A DNA stretch of 64,000 nt. It comes from Austwickia sp. TVS 96-490-7B (lineage in GTDB: Bacteria > Actinomycetota > Actinomycetes > Actinomycetales > Dermatophilaceae). The DNA lies in contig NZ_JAHPZL010000008.1 of NCBI RefSeq assembly GCF_019331795.1, forward strand, positions 62,001 through 126,000. Reading direction: 5' to 3'. The translations under genes and the position numbers were made by a program. How positions within the stretch are numbered: the first letter of the stretch is position 1; each line of letters opens with the position of its first letter. Below the pieces are notes generated by a model, which worked only from the letters and a program-made list of their open reading frames with translations, searched no databases and was not told where the DNA came from. Below are positions 34,946 to 43,804 of this stretch, in pieces.

Positions 34946-35761
34946 ATGACGACACCGGCCAACCTTCTGTCCAGCCAACGTCGACAACTGATCCTTGACA
35001 CGATTCGCTCCAGCGGCGCCGCCCGAGTCACCGACCTGGCAGGTCGCCTTGAGGTGTCGGACATGACGATCCGGCGAGACCTTGAGGCCCTCGATCGTGC
35101 TGGAGCTGTTCGACGGGTCCATGGCGGCGCCGTCGCCGTGGACGGACCGTCGCTAGGCGCCACCCGTGAAGATATCGAACCTGGTTTTGACGCCAAGACC
35201 GCTCTGGCCCACACCGAGAAGGTGCATATTGCTCGATCGGCTGCCCGCATGGTTCGGCCAGGCACGACTATCGCCTTGTCCGCGGGGACAACGACGTACG
35301 CGCTAGCAGCTGAACTTGCTGGCCTGGAACACCTCACTGTTGTGACGAACTCCACCGACGCAGCCGACCTACTCTATGAATCGCTTCCGGCGAGTAGCCA
35401 GGTCATCCTCACTGGTGGAGTGCGCACCCGCTCCCATGCCCTCGTGGGCCCTATCGCGATGGCCGCGATGAAAACCTTGCGGGTAGACGTGGTTTTCCAC
35501 GGCTTCCATGGCATGGATGAACAATGGGGGTTCACCTGCCCCAATCTCTCAGAAGTGGCCACCGCCCAGGTGATGATTCACGCGGGATCTCGACTGGTCG
35601 CTCTCGTCGACCACTCCAAGTGGGGAGTCGTTGCACTCACCTCAGTCGCTGAATTGTCGTGTGCTGACGTCCTCATCACCGATAGCGGCATCAGCGCGGA
35701 TGCCCTACGCGCCTTACGACGTCACATCGGTGAGGTCGTCGTTGCCACCGGATCGTCCTGA
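34946..35761 (+). CDS. DeoR/GlpR-family transcriptional regulator
   Basis: This 271-residue repressor-type protein has an N-terminal helix-turn-helix, with RRQLILDTIRSSG, VTDLAGRLEVSDMTIRRDLEAL and VRRVHGGAV. The C-terminal sugar-phosphate-sensing DeoRC domain shows LSAGTTTYALA, VVTNS and LTGGVRTRSHALVGP. It is divergent from a CUT1 sugar importer and probably controls it in response to a phosphorylated sugar. AAGGAGG lies about 11 nt before ATG 34946. Confidence 0.9.
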   Translation: MTTPANLLSSQRRQLILDTIRSSGAARVTDLAGRLEVSDMTIRRDLEALDRAGAVRRVHGGAVAVDGPSLGATREDIEPGFDAKTALAHTEKVHIARSAARMVRPGTTIALSAGTTTYALAAELAGLEHLTVVTNSTDAADLLYESLPASSQVILTGGVRTRSHALVGPIAMAAMKTLRVDVVFHGFHGMDEQWGFTCPNLSEVATAQVMIHAGSRLVALVDHSKWGVVALTSVAELSCADVLITDSGISADALRALRRHIGEVVVATGSS

Positions 35762-35784
35762 CACGGTTGGATCCCGGACAGGGC

Positions 35785-36999
35785 TCATGGTTGCTCGGCG
35801 TCGTCTGATTCATCCTCGTCCGGGTCGGCGCTTTCTTGCCCGTCCACCAGCTCGAAGGTCCGGGGGACCGCTGCCACCGCTTCTTCTGCGGACATCCCCG
35901 ACACTTCCAGCAGATCTACCACGATCGACCGTACCTGCGCCCGGATCACTTCCGAAGACAACGAGGGCCGCTCATCGACGTACGTCGTCAGCTCCCCGAG
36001 CTGCACCAACGCAGCCTGACAGGACGTCGGGGACTCTCGGACAGCCAAATCATCGGCCATCTGCGACATCACCACCGCCAAGTCGGAAACCAGCGACAGA
36101 TATGCCTGAGAGACCACTTCACCGGCGGTGACCGCAACCACTGCCCGTCGAGCCAGCACCCGCACGTTGCGGATCGTGTAGTCCAGCGGCTCCAGCAACT
36201 CCGCAATCACCAATACCGCTGGCAGGTGTCGACGTCGGAACGGGGATGTCCGCACCACCGCCAGTCCCGCATCGGCGCTGTCACGCAACTCGGCAAGGAA
36301 CCCATCTGCGGTGCGGGCCCGCTGCAAGGCTTCAAGTGCCCGAACCTGGTCTCGTGACCGCAAAGCCCCGGCCGTGTCGGCGAGGACCTCACTAACCTCT
36401 CGAAGTGCCGCTGCTGCCTTCAACCGTGGCGCCCGCACCGGCGATGTGGGAGTGATCGTTGCCGCAGCTAAGGCCACGACACCGCCGATCACGGCATCGG
36501 TCCACCGCAGGAACGCCTGCCCAGCCGGGGGCACCAAGATCGTCACCACCGCTGACTGGATACCCGCCGTGGCTGTCATCCCCACCCCCGCGTCCAACAA
36601 GGTCGCAGCCGACATCGCCAAGGCCACGACCACCGCCAACTGCCAGTAACCCGCGCCCATCACGTGCACAAAAGCGTCCCCGATGAACACTCCCAGCGCG
36701 ACCCCGACAACCACCTCGACGACCCGTTGGATCCGCTGCCCGAACGATTGGCCCAACACGATGATCGCTGCCACCGCGGAGAAGATCGGCATGGCATGGC
36801 CCAATAACCCGCCAGCGATGCCATATGCCACAGCAGCGGTGACCGCGCACTGACCAATAAAAAATGCTCGCCCCCGCAGTCGACGGATCCGCACCGCCAC
36901 CGACGACCGTCCCCGCCGAGCCACCTGGCGGGGCAGCGCCAGTCCGCGATCCATCCACGGGGAATCGCGCACGCCGCCCGTCTCAGCCGTTCTGCGCAT
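35785..36999 (-). CDS. FUSC-family membrane protein, possible aromatic acid exporter
   Basis: The 404-residue protein has about six closely packed transmembrane helices in its first 190 residues, then a long soluble helical region ending in an acidic tail (DPDEDESDD). This matches the FUSC/aromatic acid exporter group, whose substrates are mostly unknown. ATG 36999 overlaps the upstream gene by 17 bp and has no clear ribosome-binding site; ATG 36954 is possible. It is the last gene of the trpS-kinase-FUSC series. Confidence 0.72.
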   Translation of the reverse strand: MRRTAETGGVRDSPWMDRGLALPRQVARRGRSSVAVRIRRLRGRAFFIGQCAVTAAVAYGIAGGLLGHAMPIFSAVAAIIVLGQSFGQRIQRVVEVVVGVALGVFIGDAFVHVMGAGYWQLAVVVALAMSAATLLDAGVGMTATAGIQSAVVTILVPPAGQAFLRWTDAVIGGVVALAAATITPTSPVRAPRLKAAAALREVSEVLADTAGALRSRDQVRALEALQRARTADGFLAELRDSADAGLAVVRTSPFRRRHLPAVLVIAELLEPLDYTIRNVRVLARRAVVAVTAGEVVSQAYLSLVSDLAVVMSQMADDLAVRESPTSCQAALVQLGELTTYVDERPSLSSEVIRAQVRSIVVDLLEVSGMSAEEAVAAVPRTFELVDGQESADPDEDESDDAEQP

Positions 37000-37951
37000 A
37001 TGCGGTCTCGATCAGACCCTCCAGGACGATCAGATCGGCGTCCAGGGCGCTGGCTTCCACGCACACCCGCCACCGCCACGGCGCGAAGCCTGACGTCGGT
37101 GCCAGCCGCACATCGTGGGGTGCACCGTGCGGGAAGGACAGATCCAGCAACACCCCGCCCTCGGTGGCGGGGCTGATCCGGGCAAACGGGGTACGTCGCG
37201 TCAGGATGGTCACCGCGCTATCCACGTGGATCTGCACGTCCTCGCCGAGGGCGTGCGTCATCTCCACGATCGCCTGCTGCAAGGCGTCTCCAGAGCGGCC
37301 TGTCACCGGCGGGGGGACCGCCGTAGGTCCGGAATCCACAGAACCATTGTTGCCCGCATTGTCACCGGAATCGAGGAGCACGTCCGCTCGCGACATAGTG
37401 CCTTCCACTGTGAATAATCGATGCTCCTGACGGGCCCACCGATCCCAATGTGGCCGATACGCGTCACCGTCCCGGTCCATGCCGCGACGCATCCGTTGCT
37501 CGGTGGGAGCATCCACCCACGCCAAGGCCGACAGGTACGGCGTACAGGCCCGAGCGCCGCACCCGACGCCCTCCACGACCAGCCACGGCACCGCGGGAAT
37601 GACATGCTCCTCAGCAAAACGCCGTTGCCCCCAGTCGTACCGTCGGAACGAAGCCCGCTGCCGCCGAGCCAAGGGGGCCAACACCCGCTCGGTCAGCAAC
37701 GGAATCGCCTCATCCAGACCATCCCATCCTGGGTACAGGTCATCCATATGCACCAAGACCGGTTCGCTGCCAGTCAAATCCACCAGTGCAGTGACCAGGC
37801 GCATCGCAAATGTGCTTTTGCCTGCCCCGGACGGACCGTCAATGGCAATGACGCTGGTGCCGGCCGCCAACGGTCCACGCCGTCGAGCGGCCGCGAGCAA
37901 AGCCACAATCGCGGCCCGCGGGTCGCCGGTGACGTAACGATCCCCAGCCAT
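36983..37951 (-). CDS. Uridine kinase-like P-loop protein fused to a C-terminal domain
   Basis: The first 190 residues form a P-loop kinase domain with IDGPSGAGKSTFA near residue 38, then VHMDDLYPGWDGLDE and WLVVEGVGCGA. A low-complexity linker around residues 195-220 leads to about 100 C-terminal residues (VTILTRRTPFARI, ending IETAYAQNG) that resemble DUF5655. That domain call is tentative. The gene starts 3 bp after the trpS stop. No function is established; a nucleoside-like substrate is only inferred from the fold. Confidence 0.7.
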   Translation of the reverse strand: MAGDRYVTGDPRAAIVALLAAARRRGPLAAGTSVIAIDGPSGAGKSTFAMRLVTALVDLTGSEPVLVHMDDLYPGWDGLDEAIPLLTERVLAPLARRQRASFRRYDWGQRRFAEEHVIPAVPWLVVEGVGCGARACTPYLSALAWVDAPTEQRMRRGMDRDGDAYRPHWDRWARQEHRLFTVEGTMSRADVLLDSGDNAGNNGSVDSGPTAVPPPVTGRSGDALQQAIVEMTHALGEDVQIHVDSAVTILTRRTPFARISPATEGGVLLDLSFPHGAPHDVRLAPTSGFAPWRWRVCVEASALDADLIVLEGLIETAYAQNG

Positions 37952-37954
37952 GCC

Positions 37955-39118
37955 TCAGACGTAACTCATCGACATCGCGGCACGCACCTCATCGAGGGTT
38001 GCCGTGGCCACGTCACGAGCGCGAGCATTACCCTCGGCGAGGACCGCACGCAGATGACCAGGGTCAGCAGCCAACTCGGCGCGACGCGCCCGGATCGGTG
38101 CGAGATGCTCGTTGACAGCCTCAGTGACCACAGCTTTCAGCCGAGCGCCACCCCCGTCGCCAATCTCCTCGGCCAACATCTCCGGGTCACGGCCAGAGAG
38201 CAACCCGGCCATCAACAGTAGGTTCGCCACTTCGGGCCGGTTCTGCGGGTCATAGGTGATGTGGCGGTCCGAGTCGGTGACGGCGCGCTTCAACCGTTTC
38301 GCCGTCTCGTCAGCGGACATCCCCAATTCGATGGTATTACCCCGCGACTTTGACATTTTCTGACCATCAGTGCCCAGAATGTTAGTCCCCCCAGAGAGCA
38401 ATGCCTCCGGAGCTGGAAACACCGGGCGACGTCGATCAGCCCGACCAAAACGCTCATCAAAACGACGCGCGATGACCCTGGCCTGCTCGAGGTGTGGCAA
38501 CTGATCCTTACCGACCGGCACCAGGTTGCCCTTGCAGAAGAGAATATCCGCGGCCTGATGCACCGGATAGGTCAACATCAACGCCGACATCGGCCGGTTT
38601 CCAGTGGCCTCCATTTCCGCTTTCACCGTGGGGTTACGGCGCAACTCAGAGTCAGTCACCACCGCCAAGAAGGGCAGCAACAGCTGATTGAGCTCCGGAA
38701 TGGCGCTATGCGTGAAGATCGTGGTCCGCGTCGGATCCAAGCCCACTGCCATATAGTCAGTGAGCAGGGAAAATACGCGCTCCTGGACTTCCCCCACCCC
38801 GTCCCGATCAGTAATCACCTGATAATCGGCGATGACCACGAAAGTATCAACACCTAAATTCTGCAACCGCACCCGGTTGGACAATGTCCCAATGTAATGG
38901 CCCAAGTGCAGGTTGCCGGTCGGCCGGTCACCAGTCAACATCCGAAAACCGCGCGGGTCCACGGCGATCTGCGCTTCAATTTCGTCGCTGCGGGCCTGGC
39001 TGCGACGCAAACTCGCGTCACTGACAGCATCGGCCACGGCCTGGCCTTCGACACTCGACCCACCGTCACCCGGGGCGGCAGGGTCGGTCAACTCGGGGGT
39101 AAGGCTGGTCACAGTCAT
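37955..39118 (-). CDS. trpS: Tryptophanyl-tRNA synthetase
   Basis: This class I synthetase charges tRNA-Trp. The 387-residue protein has an N-terminal extension of about 55 residues, then [17 protein letters not shown] (the HIGH motif as HLGH) and KMSKSRGN (the KMSKS motif). [17 protein letters not shown] forms part of the tryptophan pocket. ATG 39118 follows AAGGAG. Two genes of unrelated type follow closely on the same strand. No T-box is visible in the 195-bp gap upstream. Confidence 0.94.
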   Translation of the reverse strand: MTVTSLTPELTDPAAPGDGGSSVEGQAVADAVSDASLRRSQARSDEIEAQIAVDPRGFRMLTGDRPTGNLHLGHYIGTLSNRVRLQNLGVDTFVVIADYQVITDRDGVGEVQERVFSLLTDYMAVGLDPTRTTIFTHSAIPELNQLLLPFLAVVTDSELRRNPTVKAEMEATGNRPMSALMLTYPVHQAADILFCKGNLVPVGKDQLPHLEQARVIARRFDERFGRADRRRPVFPAPEALLSGGTNILGTDGQKMSKSRGNTIELGMSADETAKRLKRAVTDSDRHITYDPQNRPEVANLLLMAGLLSGRDPEMLAEEIGDGGGARLKAVVTEAVNEHLAPIRARRAELAADPGHLRAVLAEGNARARDVATATLDEVRAAMSMSYV

Positions 39119-39300
39119 GCTCCTTGTCGGGGGCGGGCCGCCCGCGTTCCGACGTACGACCGCCGTCGTGCAGGCGACGGCGGAAGAGTGCAGCGAGAGG
39201 ATCGTCAGGGCCGTCAGATCGACGACCACCACCAACTCACGGCGCGGGTCATGCGGACATGGTACGCCGCCGCGCGTCGCCGCCCCACGCCGGTCGGCCC

Positions 39301-39314
39301 TAGGCTGAGCGCCG
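39301..39314 (+). promoter_or_regulatory. -10 element for leaderless hisF
   Basis: TAGGCT at 39301-39306 lies 7 nt before the hisF GTG at 39314, with no Shine-Dalgarno sequence. A conventional -35 hexamer is not apparent. Confidence 0.5.
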
Positions 39315-40117
39315 TGAGCGTAGCGACCCGAGTCATCCCCTGCCTGGACGTCGACGCCGGCCGCGTCGTCAAGGGCGTCAACTTCCTCGACCTGCGAGAC
39401 GCCGGTGATCCGGTGGCTCTCGCTCGCGCTTACGACGCCCAAGGCGCTGACGAACTCACCTTCCTCGACGTGACCGCCAGCAGCGCAGGCCGCGACACGA
39501 CGTACGACATCGTCTCGCGCACCGCCGAGGAAGTTTTCATCCCGCTCACCGTCGGGGGTGGCATCCGGGCCGTCGACGACGTCGACCGGCTATTACGCGC
39601 CGGCGCCGACAAAGTCGGTATCAACACTGCCGCCATCGCCGATCCCACCCTCATCGCCCGGATCGCTGACCGATTCGGCGCTCAAGTCCTCGTCCTCTCC
39701 GCTGACGTCCGCCGCTGGCGCGCCCGCGAACCCGGCGCCGACGTCTCAGCTGACGGTCACTCCCGCCCCGACTCCGGATACGAAGTCACCACCCACGGCG
39801 GCCGCCGCGGCACTGGCCTGGATGCCCTCGCCTGGTGCGCCCAAGCTGCGGACCTGGGCGCCGGAGAAATCCTGCTGAACTCCATGGATGCCGATGGCAC
39901 CAAAGACGGCTACGACCTCGACCTGATCCGACGCGTTCGGCACGAAGTCACCGTCCCACTCATCGCCAGCGGCGGGGCCGGTCGACTCGACCACTTCGCC
40001 CCAGCCGTCGATGCCGGAGCCGACGCCGTCCTCGCCGCGAGCGTCTTCCATTTCGGCGAGATCAGCATCGCGGACGTCAAAACGGCATTGCGCGCAGCAG
40101 GGCACGAAACTCGCTGA
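39314..40117 (+). CDS. hisF: Imidazole glycerol phosphate synthase, cyclase subunit
   Basis: HisF uses ammonia from HisH to form imidazole glycerol phosphate and AICAR. The 267-residue barrel has [16 protein letters not shown] with the first catalytic Asp, LSADVRRW with the second, [35 protein letters not shown] and [12 protein letters not shown]. The phosphate-binding loops are intact. An insertion of about 10 residues follows the second Asp. The partner hisH is not in the window. Codons are strongly C-ending. Confidence 0.94.
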   Translation: MSVATRVIPCLDVDAGRVVKGVNFLDLRDAGDPVALARAYDAQGADELTFLDVTASSAGRDTTYDIVSRTAEEVFIPLTVGGGIRAVDDVDRLLRAGADKVGINTAAIADPTLIARIADRFGAQVLVLSADVRRWRAREPGADVSADGHSRPDSGYEVTTHGGRRGTGLDALAWCAQAADLGAGEILLNSMDADGTKDGYDLDLIRRVRHEVTVPLIASGGAGRLDHFAPAVDAGADAVLAASVFHFGEISIADVKTALRAAGHETR

Positions 40118-40201
40118 GCTGAGCCTCTTTTAGGTACAGAAGTACCTGAGACGGCCGAATGACAATGATGTGTGGGACCCCCTCCACGATGGCGACACGC
40201 C

Positions 40202-41488
40202 ATGATGCGCCGCATCGCCGAGACCTTCGCGGCCCGCGGCGTCGTCGTCGTGGGTATCGGCGCTGACGGCTGGGCCGGGCTGGGTGAACCTGCACGTCAC
40301 GCCCTGCGTGAATGCGGCACCGTCATCGCCAGCCCTCGCCAACTCGCTCACCTTCCAGTCTGGCTCGGAGCCCGCCGCGTCGAATGGCGCAGCCTCCGCC
40401 GCGCCGACATCACCGCCCTCATTGACGAACACGCCGACACCGCCGTCGTCGTCCTCGCCTCCGGCGACCCCCTCGTCCACGGCATCGGACGCACTCTCGT
40501 CGACGAACTCGGAGCCAACCGGCTCCTCTTCCTCCCCACCTTGTCCTCCGTCACCCTCGCCTGCGCCCGACTCGGTTGGCCGGTCGAGGACACCACGGTC
40601 CTCAACGCCGCCGGCGGGGGACTACGACGACTCCCCAGCCTCCTCCCCGACGCGACTCACCTGATCGTTCTCTCCGCCGGACGAGACACCCCTGCCGCGC
40701 TCGCCGCCCGCCTCACCGCACTGGGGTACGGCGCGAGTGCTCTGTCTGTCCTCGGCGACCTGGGTGCCCCCAACGAGCGTCGATGGGACGGGGTGGCCGC
40801 GTCCTGGAATGCCAAGATCACGGCCGCGTTGAACCTGGTTGCTGTCACTGTGCACGGGCCGCCTCGTGCCGCCGTATCTCCTGGTGCGGTGACCCATCCG
40901 CCTCCGATGGCGCCCGTGGTGGTGACGCCACCTGCGGCGTACTCCGGGGCAGTGACTCCTCGTCGTGATTCCATGGCTGGTGGGGCTGCCGCAGCGATGA
41001 GTGAGACGGTGTTGGTCAGTCAACTTACGGCCGTCGGGCCGGCGCCTGGGCACATTCTCTGGGAGATTGGGGGAGACGCCCGGTGCGCCGGTATTTGGGC
41101 GGCTCATCCGGAAGCTGGCCCCAGCATCACCGTCAGGTGGAGTGATTGTGCGCTTGATCGGTCCGGACGCAGTCCGGTGGGGCTCACCCAGGCGTTGGGG
41201 CGAGTGGGGTCGCCTGATGCGGTCTTGCTGGCGGATCCGGCGCGTGCTGATCCGACGGTCTGGGCCCGTACCGTCGATAAATGTTGGGAGTTACTCCGTC
41301 CTGGAGGGCGGCTTGTCGGGGTCGGACACAATCTCGAAGACAGCGCTGTCCTGTTGTCTCGTTATCGCACCATGGGCGGGACGATGACCCGATTTGACTG
41401 TGCAGCAGCCACTCTCGACTCGGCAGGGACGCATTGGCAGCCCGGGGAGAGCGTCACCCTGTGGCGGCTGGCCAAGCCCACCGGGTGA
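40202..41488 (+). CDS. CobL/CbiET-like precorrin-6Y methyltransferase, C-terminal half degenerate
   Basis: The N-terminal part (about residues 10-215) is a CbiE-type tetrapyrrole methylase with VVVGIGADGWAGL and the SAM-site LASGDPLVHGIG. A Pro/Ala-rich linker of about 45 residues leads to a reduced CbiT-like half. There the usual SAM motif GxGxG is replaced by EIGGDARCAGI and the conserved N-terminal TKxEVR region is missing. No other cobalamin gene is in the window. Base composition changes at about 40.75 kb, near the domain boundary. The start is uncertain (ATG 40202 or 40205). Confidence 0.7.
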   Translation: MMRRIAETFAARGVVVVGIGADGWAGLGEPARHALRECGTVIASPRQLAHLPVWLGARRVEWRSLRRADITALIDEHADTAVVVLASGDPLVHGIGRTLVDELGANRLLFLPTLSSVTLACARLGWPVEDTTVLNAAGGGLRRLPSLLPDATHLIVLSAGRDTPAALAARLTALGYGASALSVLGDLGAPNERRWDGVAASWNAKITAALNLVAVTVHGPPRAAVSPGAVTHPPPMAPVVVTPPAAYSGAVTPRRDSMAGGAAAAMSETVLVSQLTAVGPAPGHILWEIGGDARCAGIWAAHPEAGPSITVRWSDCALDRSGRSPVGLTQALGRVGSPDAVLLADPARADPTVWARTVDKCWELLRPGGRLVGVGHNLEDSAVLLSRYRTMGGTMTRFDCAAATLDSAGTHWQPGESVTLWRLAKPTG

Positions 41489-41610
41489 GCGACGACACTC
41501 CCGCCCAGCTCAGCAGCTGTCTTCTCCCCGCCGACACCGAGCCGCTCGTGGGATGATCCGGCGCAGACGCGACCGACCGATGTCGCCAACACCCGAAGAC
41601 TGGAGGGGCG

Positions 41611-42828
41611 ATGAGTGCCGTCGGACGCGTGGACGCCTTCCAGCGACGACATCCCACCGTGGGGATTCCCATCGCCGTCGTCTACAAATACCTCGACGAT
41701 CAGGGCGGCTATCTTGCTGCCCTCATCACCTATTACGGTTTTGTCTCGCTCTTTCCCGTACTTCTTTTGCTTTCCGCTGCCCTCGGGTTTGCCTTAGAAA
41801 GCCAACCTGATCTGCAAGCACGCATCATGGAGTCAGCATTTCGGCAGATTCCGGTCATCAGTGATCAGGTCCAACGATCTGCCCTACATGGCAGTGGCAC
41901 GGCGGTTGCTGTCGGTGCCGTGGGTGCCCTCTACGGTGCTCTTGGAGTCGCTCAAGCCATGCAGAACGCGATGAACTCTGCCTGGTACGTGCCGCGAATC
42001 TCCCGCCCCAACGCGGTGCTCGGGCGTCTACGCAGTCTGGCCCTTCTTCTGTTGGTTGCTTTTTTCCTCATCGTCAGCACGTTGCTCTCTCAGGGTGTTT
42101 TGGACATCTTTGACCTTGGCGAGCGCGCCATGGGTGCGTCTGGGCTGCTGATTTCCAGCCTCATTACTCTCACTCTTTTTCTCATCATCTCGTGTCACGG
42201 CACCACCTATCCGGTGGCTGTCCGCCAAGCCCTGCCTGGGAGCCTTCTGGGGGTATTGATCTGGCAGGTGTTGCAGAGCGTCGGATCCTCCTTTGTGCGC
42301 AGTTATATCGCAGGCGCCTCCGCTACTAACGGGGTTTTTGCCGTGGTCCTCGGTCTGCTGGCCTGGAGTTATCTGGTGGCCACCGGATTTGTGATCTGCG
42401 CCGAGCTCAACGCCGTGCTTGCTCTCGGGCTGCATCCGCGCGCGCTGCTCACCCCGCTGACCGACGACGTCGACCTCACTGATGCTGACCTCGACGCCTA
42501 TGCCGCCCTCGCTCGCGCACAACAGATCAAAGGGTTCCAGCAGGTCAGGGTCAGTTTTGATCATGACGGCCAGGTGCGTTCCGCTCGCCTTCGCCGCGAG
42601 GAGTATGACCGACTCGCGGCGGAAGCTCATGAAGAGACCCGCAACCGGGTCGCCAAAGCCAGTCGGGAGCGTGCTGCCCGGCGGGAAGCCGAACGCCTCG
42701 CCAAGGCGATGCGGGCCATGTACGCCGGGCATAGCCCTTCCCGTGATGGTTGGGGTCCGGCGCGGAGCATGCGTCGGCTGGCTGGGTGGATGAGCACCCG
42801 GGTGACCCGTCCCCGACGACCTCGGTGA
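41611..42828 (+). CDS. YihY/BrkB-family membrane protein
   Basis: This 405-residue protein has six transmembrane helices in residues about 30-280, with the family segments AALITYYGFVSLFPVLLLL and MQNAMNSAWYVP. The remaining 120 residues form a basic, Arg/Ala-rich cytoplasmic tail. The family was once annotated as ribonuclease BN and is now regarded as a membrane protein of unclear function. GGAGGGGCG lies 2 nt before ATG. Confidence 0.85.
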   Translation: MSAVGRVDAFQRRHPTVGIPIAVVYKYLDDQGGYLAALITYYGFVSLFPVLLLLSAALGFALESQPDLQARIMESAFRQIPVISDQVQRSALHGSGTAVAVGAVGALYGALGVAQAMQNAMNSAWYVPRISRPNAVLGRLRSLALLLLVAFFLIVSTLLSQGVLDIFDLGERAMGASGLLISSLITLTLFLIISCHGTTYPVAVRQALPGSLLGVLIWQVLQSVGSSFVRSYIAGASATNGVFAVVLGLLAWSYLVATGFVICAELNAVLALGLHPRALLTPLTDDVDLTDADLDAYAALARAQQIKGFQQVRVSFDHDGQVRSARLRREEYDRLAAEAHEETRNRVAKASRERAARREAERLAKAMRAMYAGHSPSRDGWGPARSMRRLAGWMSTRVTRPRRPR

Positions 42829-42898
42829 CGATCGCGGCCACCGCCTGGATCATCGTCGGTGCTTGAGCTGGTAGTGCGTGCGGGACCCCGAGACGACG

Positions 42899-42911
42899 TA
42901 GGTTGCTGCCA
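42899..42911 (+). promoter_or_regulatory. -10 element for a leaderless small gene
   Basis: TAGGTT at 42899-42904 lies 6 nt before ATG 42911; no ribosome-binding site is seen. Confidence 0.45.
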
Positions 42912-43123
42912 TGACTCAGAGCTGGAGCTGGAATTACCTCGACAACGCTGGGACGACGATGTCGTCGGTGGCTGACGGTGGGCCGTTTGCCTCCCAGGGG
43001 GACGCCGAGTCCTTCCTGGGAGGGTCGTGGCCAGAATTAGCTGATGAGGGCGTTGCTGCCGTGACTCTGTTGTGTGACGGGGCGGAGTTCTATGGACCCA
43101 TGCCGTTGACTGACATGGGGTGA
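42911..43123 (+). CDS. Small conserved actinobacterial protein of unknown function
   Basis: This 70-residue acidic protein has WSWNYLDNAGTTMSS, FASQGDAESFLGGSWPELADEGV and a C-terminal YGPMPL. Similar small proteins that begin with a W-x-W-x-Y motif and end in YGPM are common in actinobacteria; their role is not known to me. It has its own likely leaderless promoter and ends 11 bp before the convergent gene. Confidence 0.7.
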   Translation: MTQSWSWNYLDNAGTTMSSVADGGPFASQGDAESFLGGSWPELADEGVAAVTLLCDGAEFYGPMPLTDMG

Positions 43124-43134
43124 CCAGTGCAGGG

Positions 43135-43725
43135 TCAGTCGATTTTTTGTCCGCGGTTGACCCGAGGCAGCGGCAACCGGGAGCGGCGCATCGACAAAGA
43201 CCGACTCATCACGTAGAAAAACGTCCCTCGGGCCGGGGGGGTGTCAAATTTCGCGTGGTGTCGCCGCCGGATCTGGAACCACAGCAGGATGGTGTCGAGG
43301 ATGAAGACGGCAAAGGCGCCGTAGACGACCGATGCCCCGAGGCGCCACACCACGCTGTTGGGTGTGGAGATCATGACGAACGGCAGACCGATCAGCATGA
43401 TCGGCAGCATGAACTCGCCGATGTTCCATCGGACGTCGATCATGTCCCGGATCCAGGCGCGTTGTGGGCCACGGTCGCGGGGGAGTAGCGCCCACTCCTC
43501 GCCGCGCCGCATCGCTTCTTGCCGCCGCATCCGCTCGGCGCGCTCCGCTTGCTTGGCGGCTTTGGCCGCGGCTTTGCGGTCTGCGGGCACGAGCGGGTTC
43601 AGGCGCGCGGCTTGCGCTTCGCGACGTTTGGGGGTGGGGCGATTTTTCGCCCCGGGGCGCGACTGAGGGCTCTCCGTGGAGAGCTGTTCCTGCAGTGTCT
43701 CCTCGTGCTTCTTGCGTCCGAACAC
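43135..43725 (-). CDS. DUF3043 membrane protein
   Basis: The 196-residue protein starts with a conserved VFGRKK-type segment, has a basic Ala/Arg/Lys-rich region to about residue 85, then IRDMIDVRWNIGEFMLP and two transmembrane helices (LPIMLIGLPFVMI and VYGAFAVFILDTILLWF). This matches the actinobacterial DUF3043 family of unknown function. GTG 43725 is preceded by TAGAGT at 7 nt; upstream in-frame starts lack support. Confidence 0.8.
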   Translation of the reverse strand: MFGRKKHEETLQEQLSTESPQSRPGAKNRPTPKRREAQAARLNPLVPADRKAAAKAAKQAERAERMRRQEAMRRGEEWALLPRDRGPQRAWIRDMIDVRWNIGEFMLPIMLIGLPFVMISTPNSVVWRLGASVVYGAFAVFILDTILLWFQIRRRHHAKFDTPPARGTFFYVMSRSLSMRRSRLPLPRVNRGQKID

Positions 43726-43732
43726 GAGGGAA

Positions 43733-43804
43733 ACTCTAGGCCACGCGTGGCGAGCTCGGACCAAGCTGCACCTGAGCAGGCCTTCCCCTCCTAGGGTGGC
43801 GTTA
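43733..43804. promoter_or_regulatory. Divergent pair of leaderless promoters
   Basis: On the minus strand TAGAGT (43733-43738) lies 7 nt before the DUF3043 GTG at 43725. On the plus strand TAGGGT (43792-43797) lies 6 nt before the peptidase ATG at 43804. The only other sequence between the genes is about 50 bp, without an obvious operator. Confidence 0.5.

Noticed and set aside
39119-39313. Possible T-box or tryptophan attenuator before trpS
   Set aside because: No T-box sequence, Trp-codon run or alternative hairpins were seen.
40132-40147. AGGTAC-AGAA-GTACCT hairpin after hisF as a terminator
   Set aside because: The stem is only 6 bp and the T run lies before it, so it does not look like a terminator in either direction.
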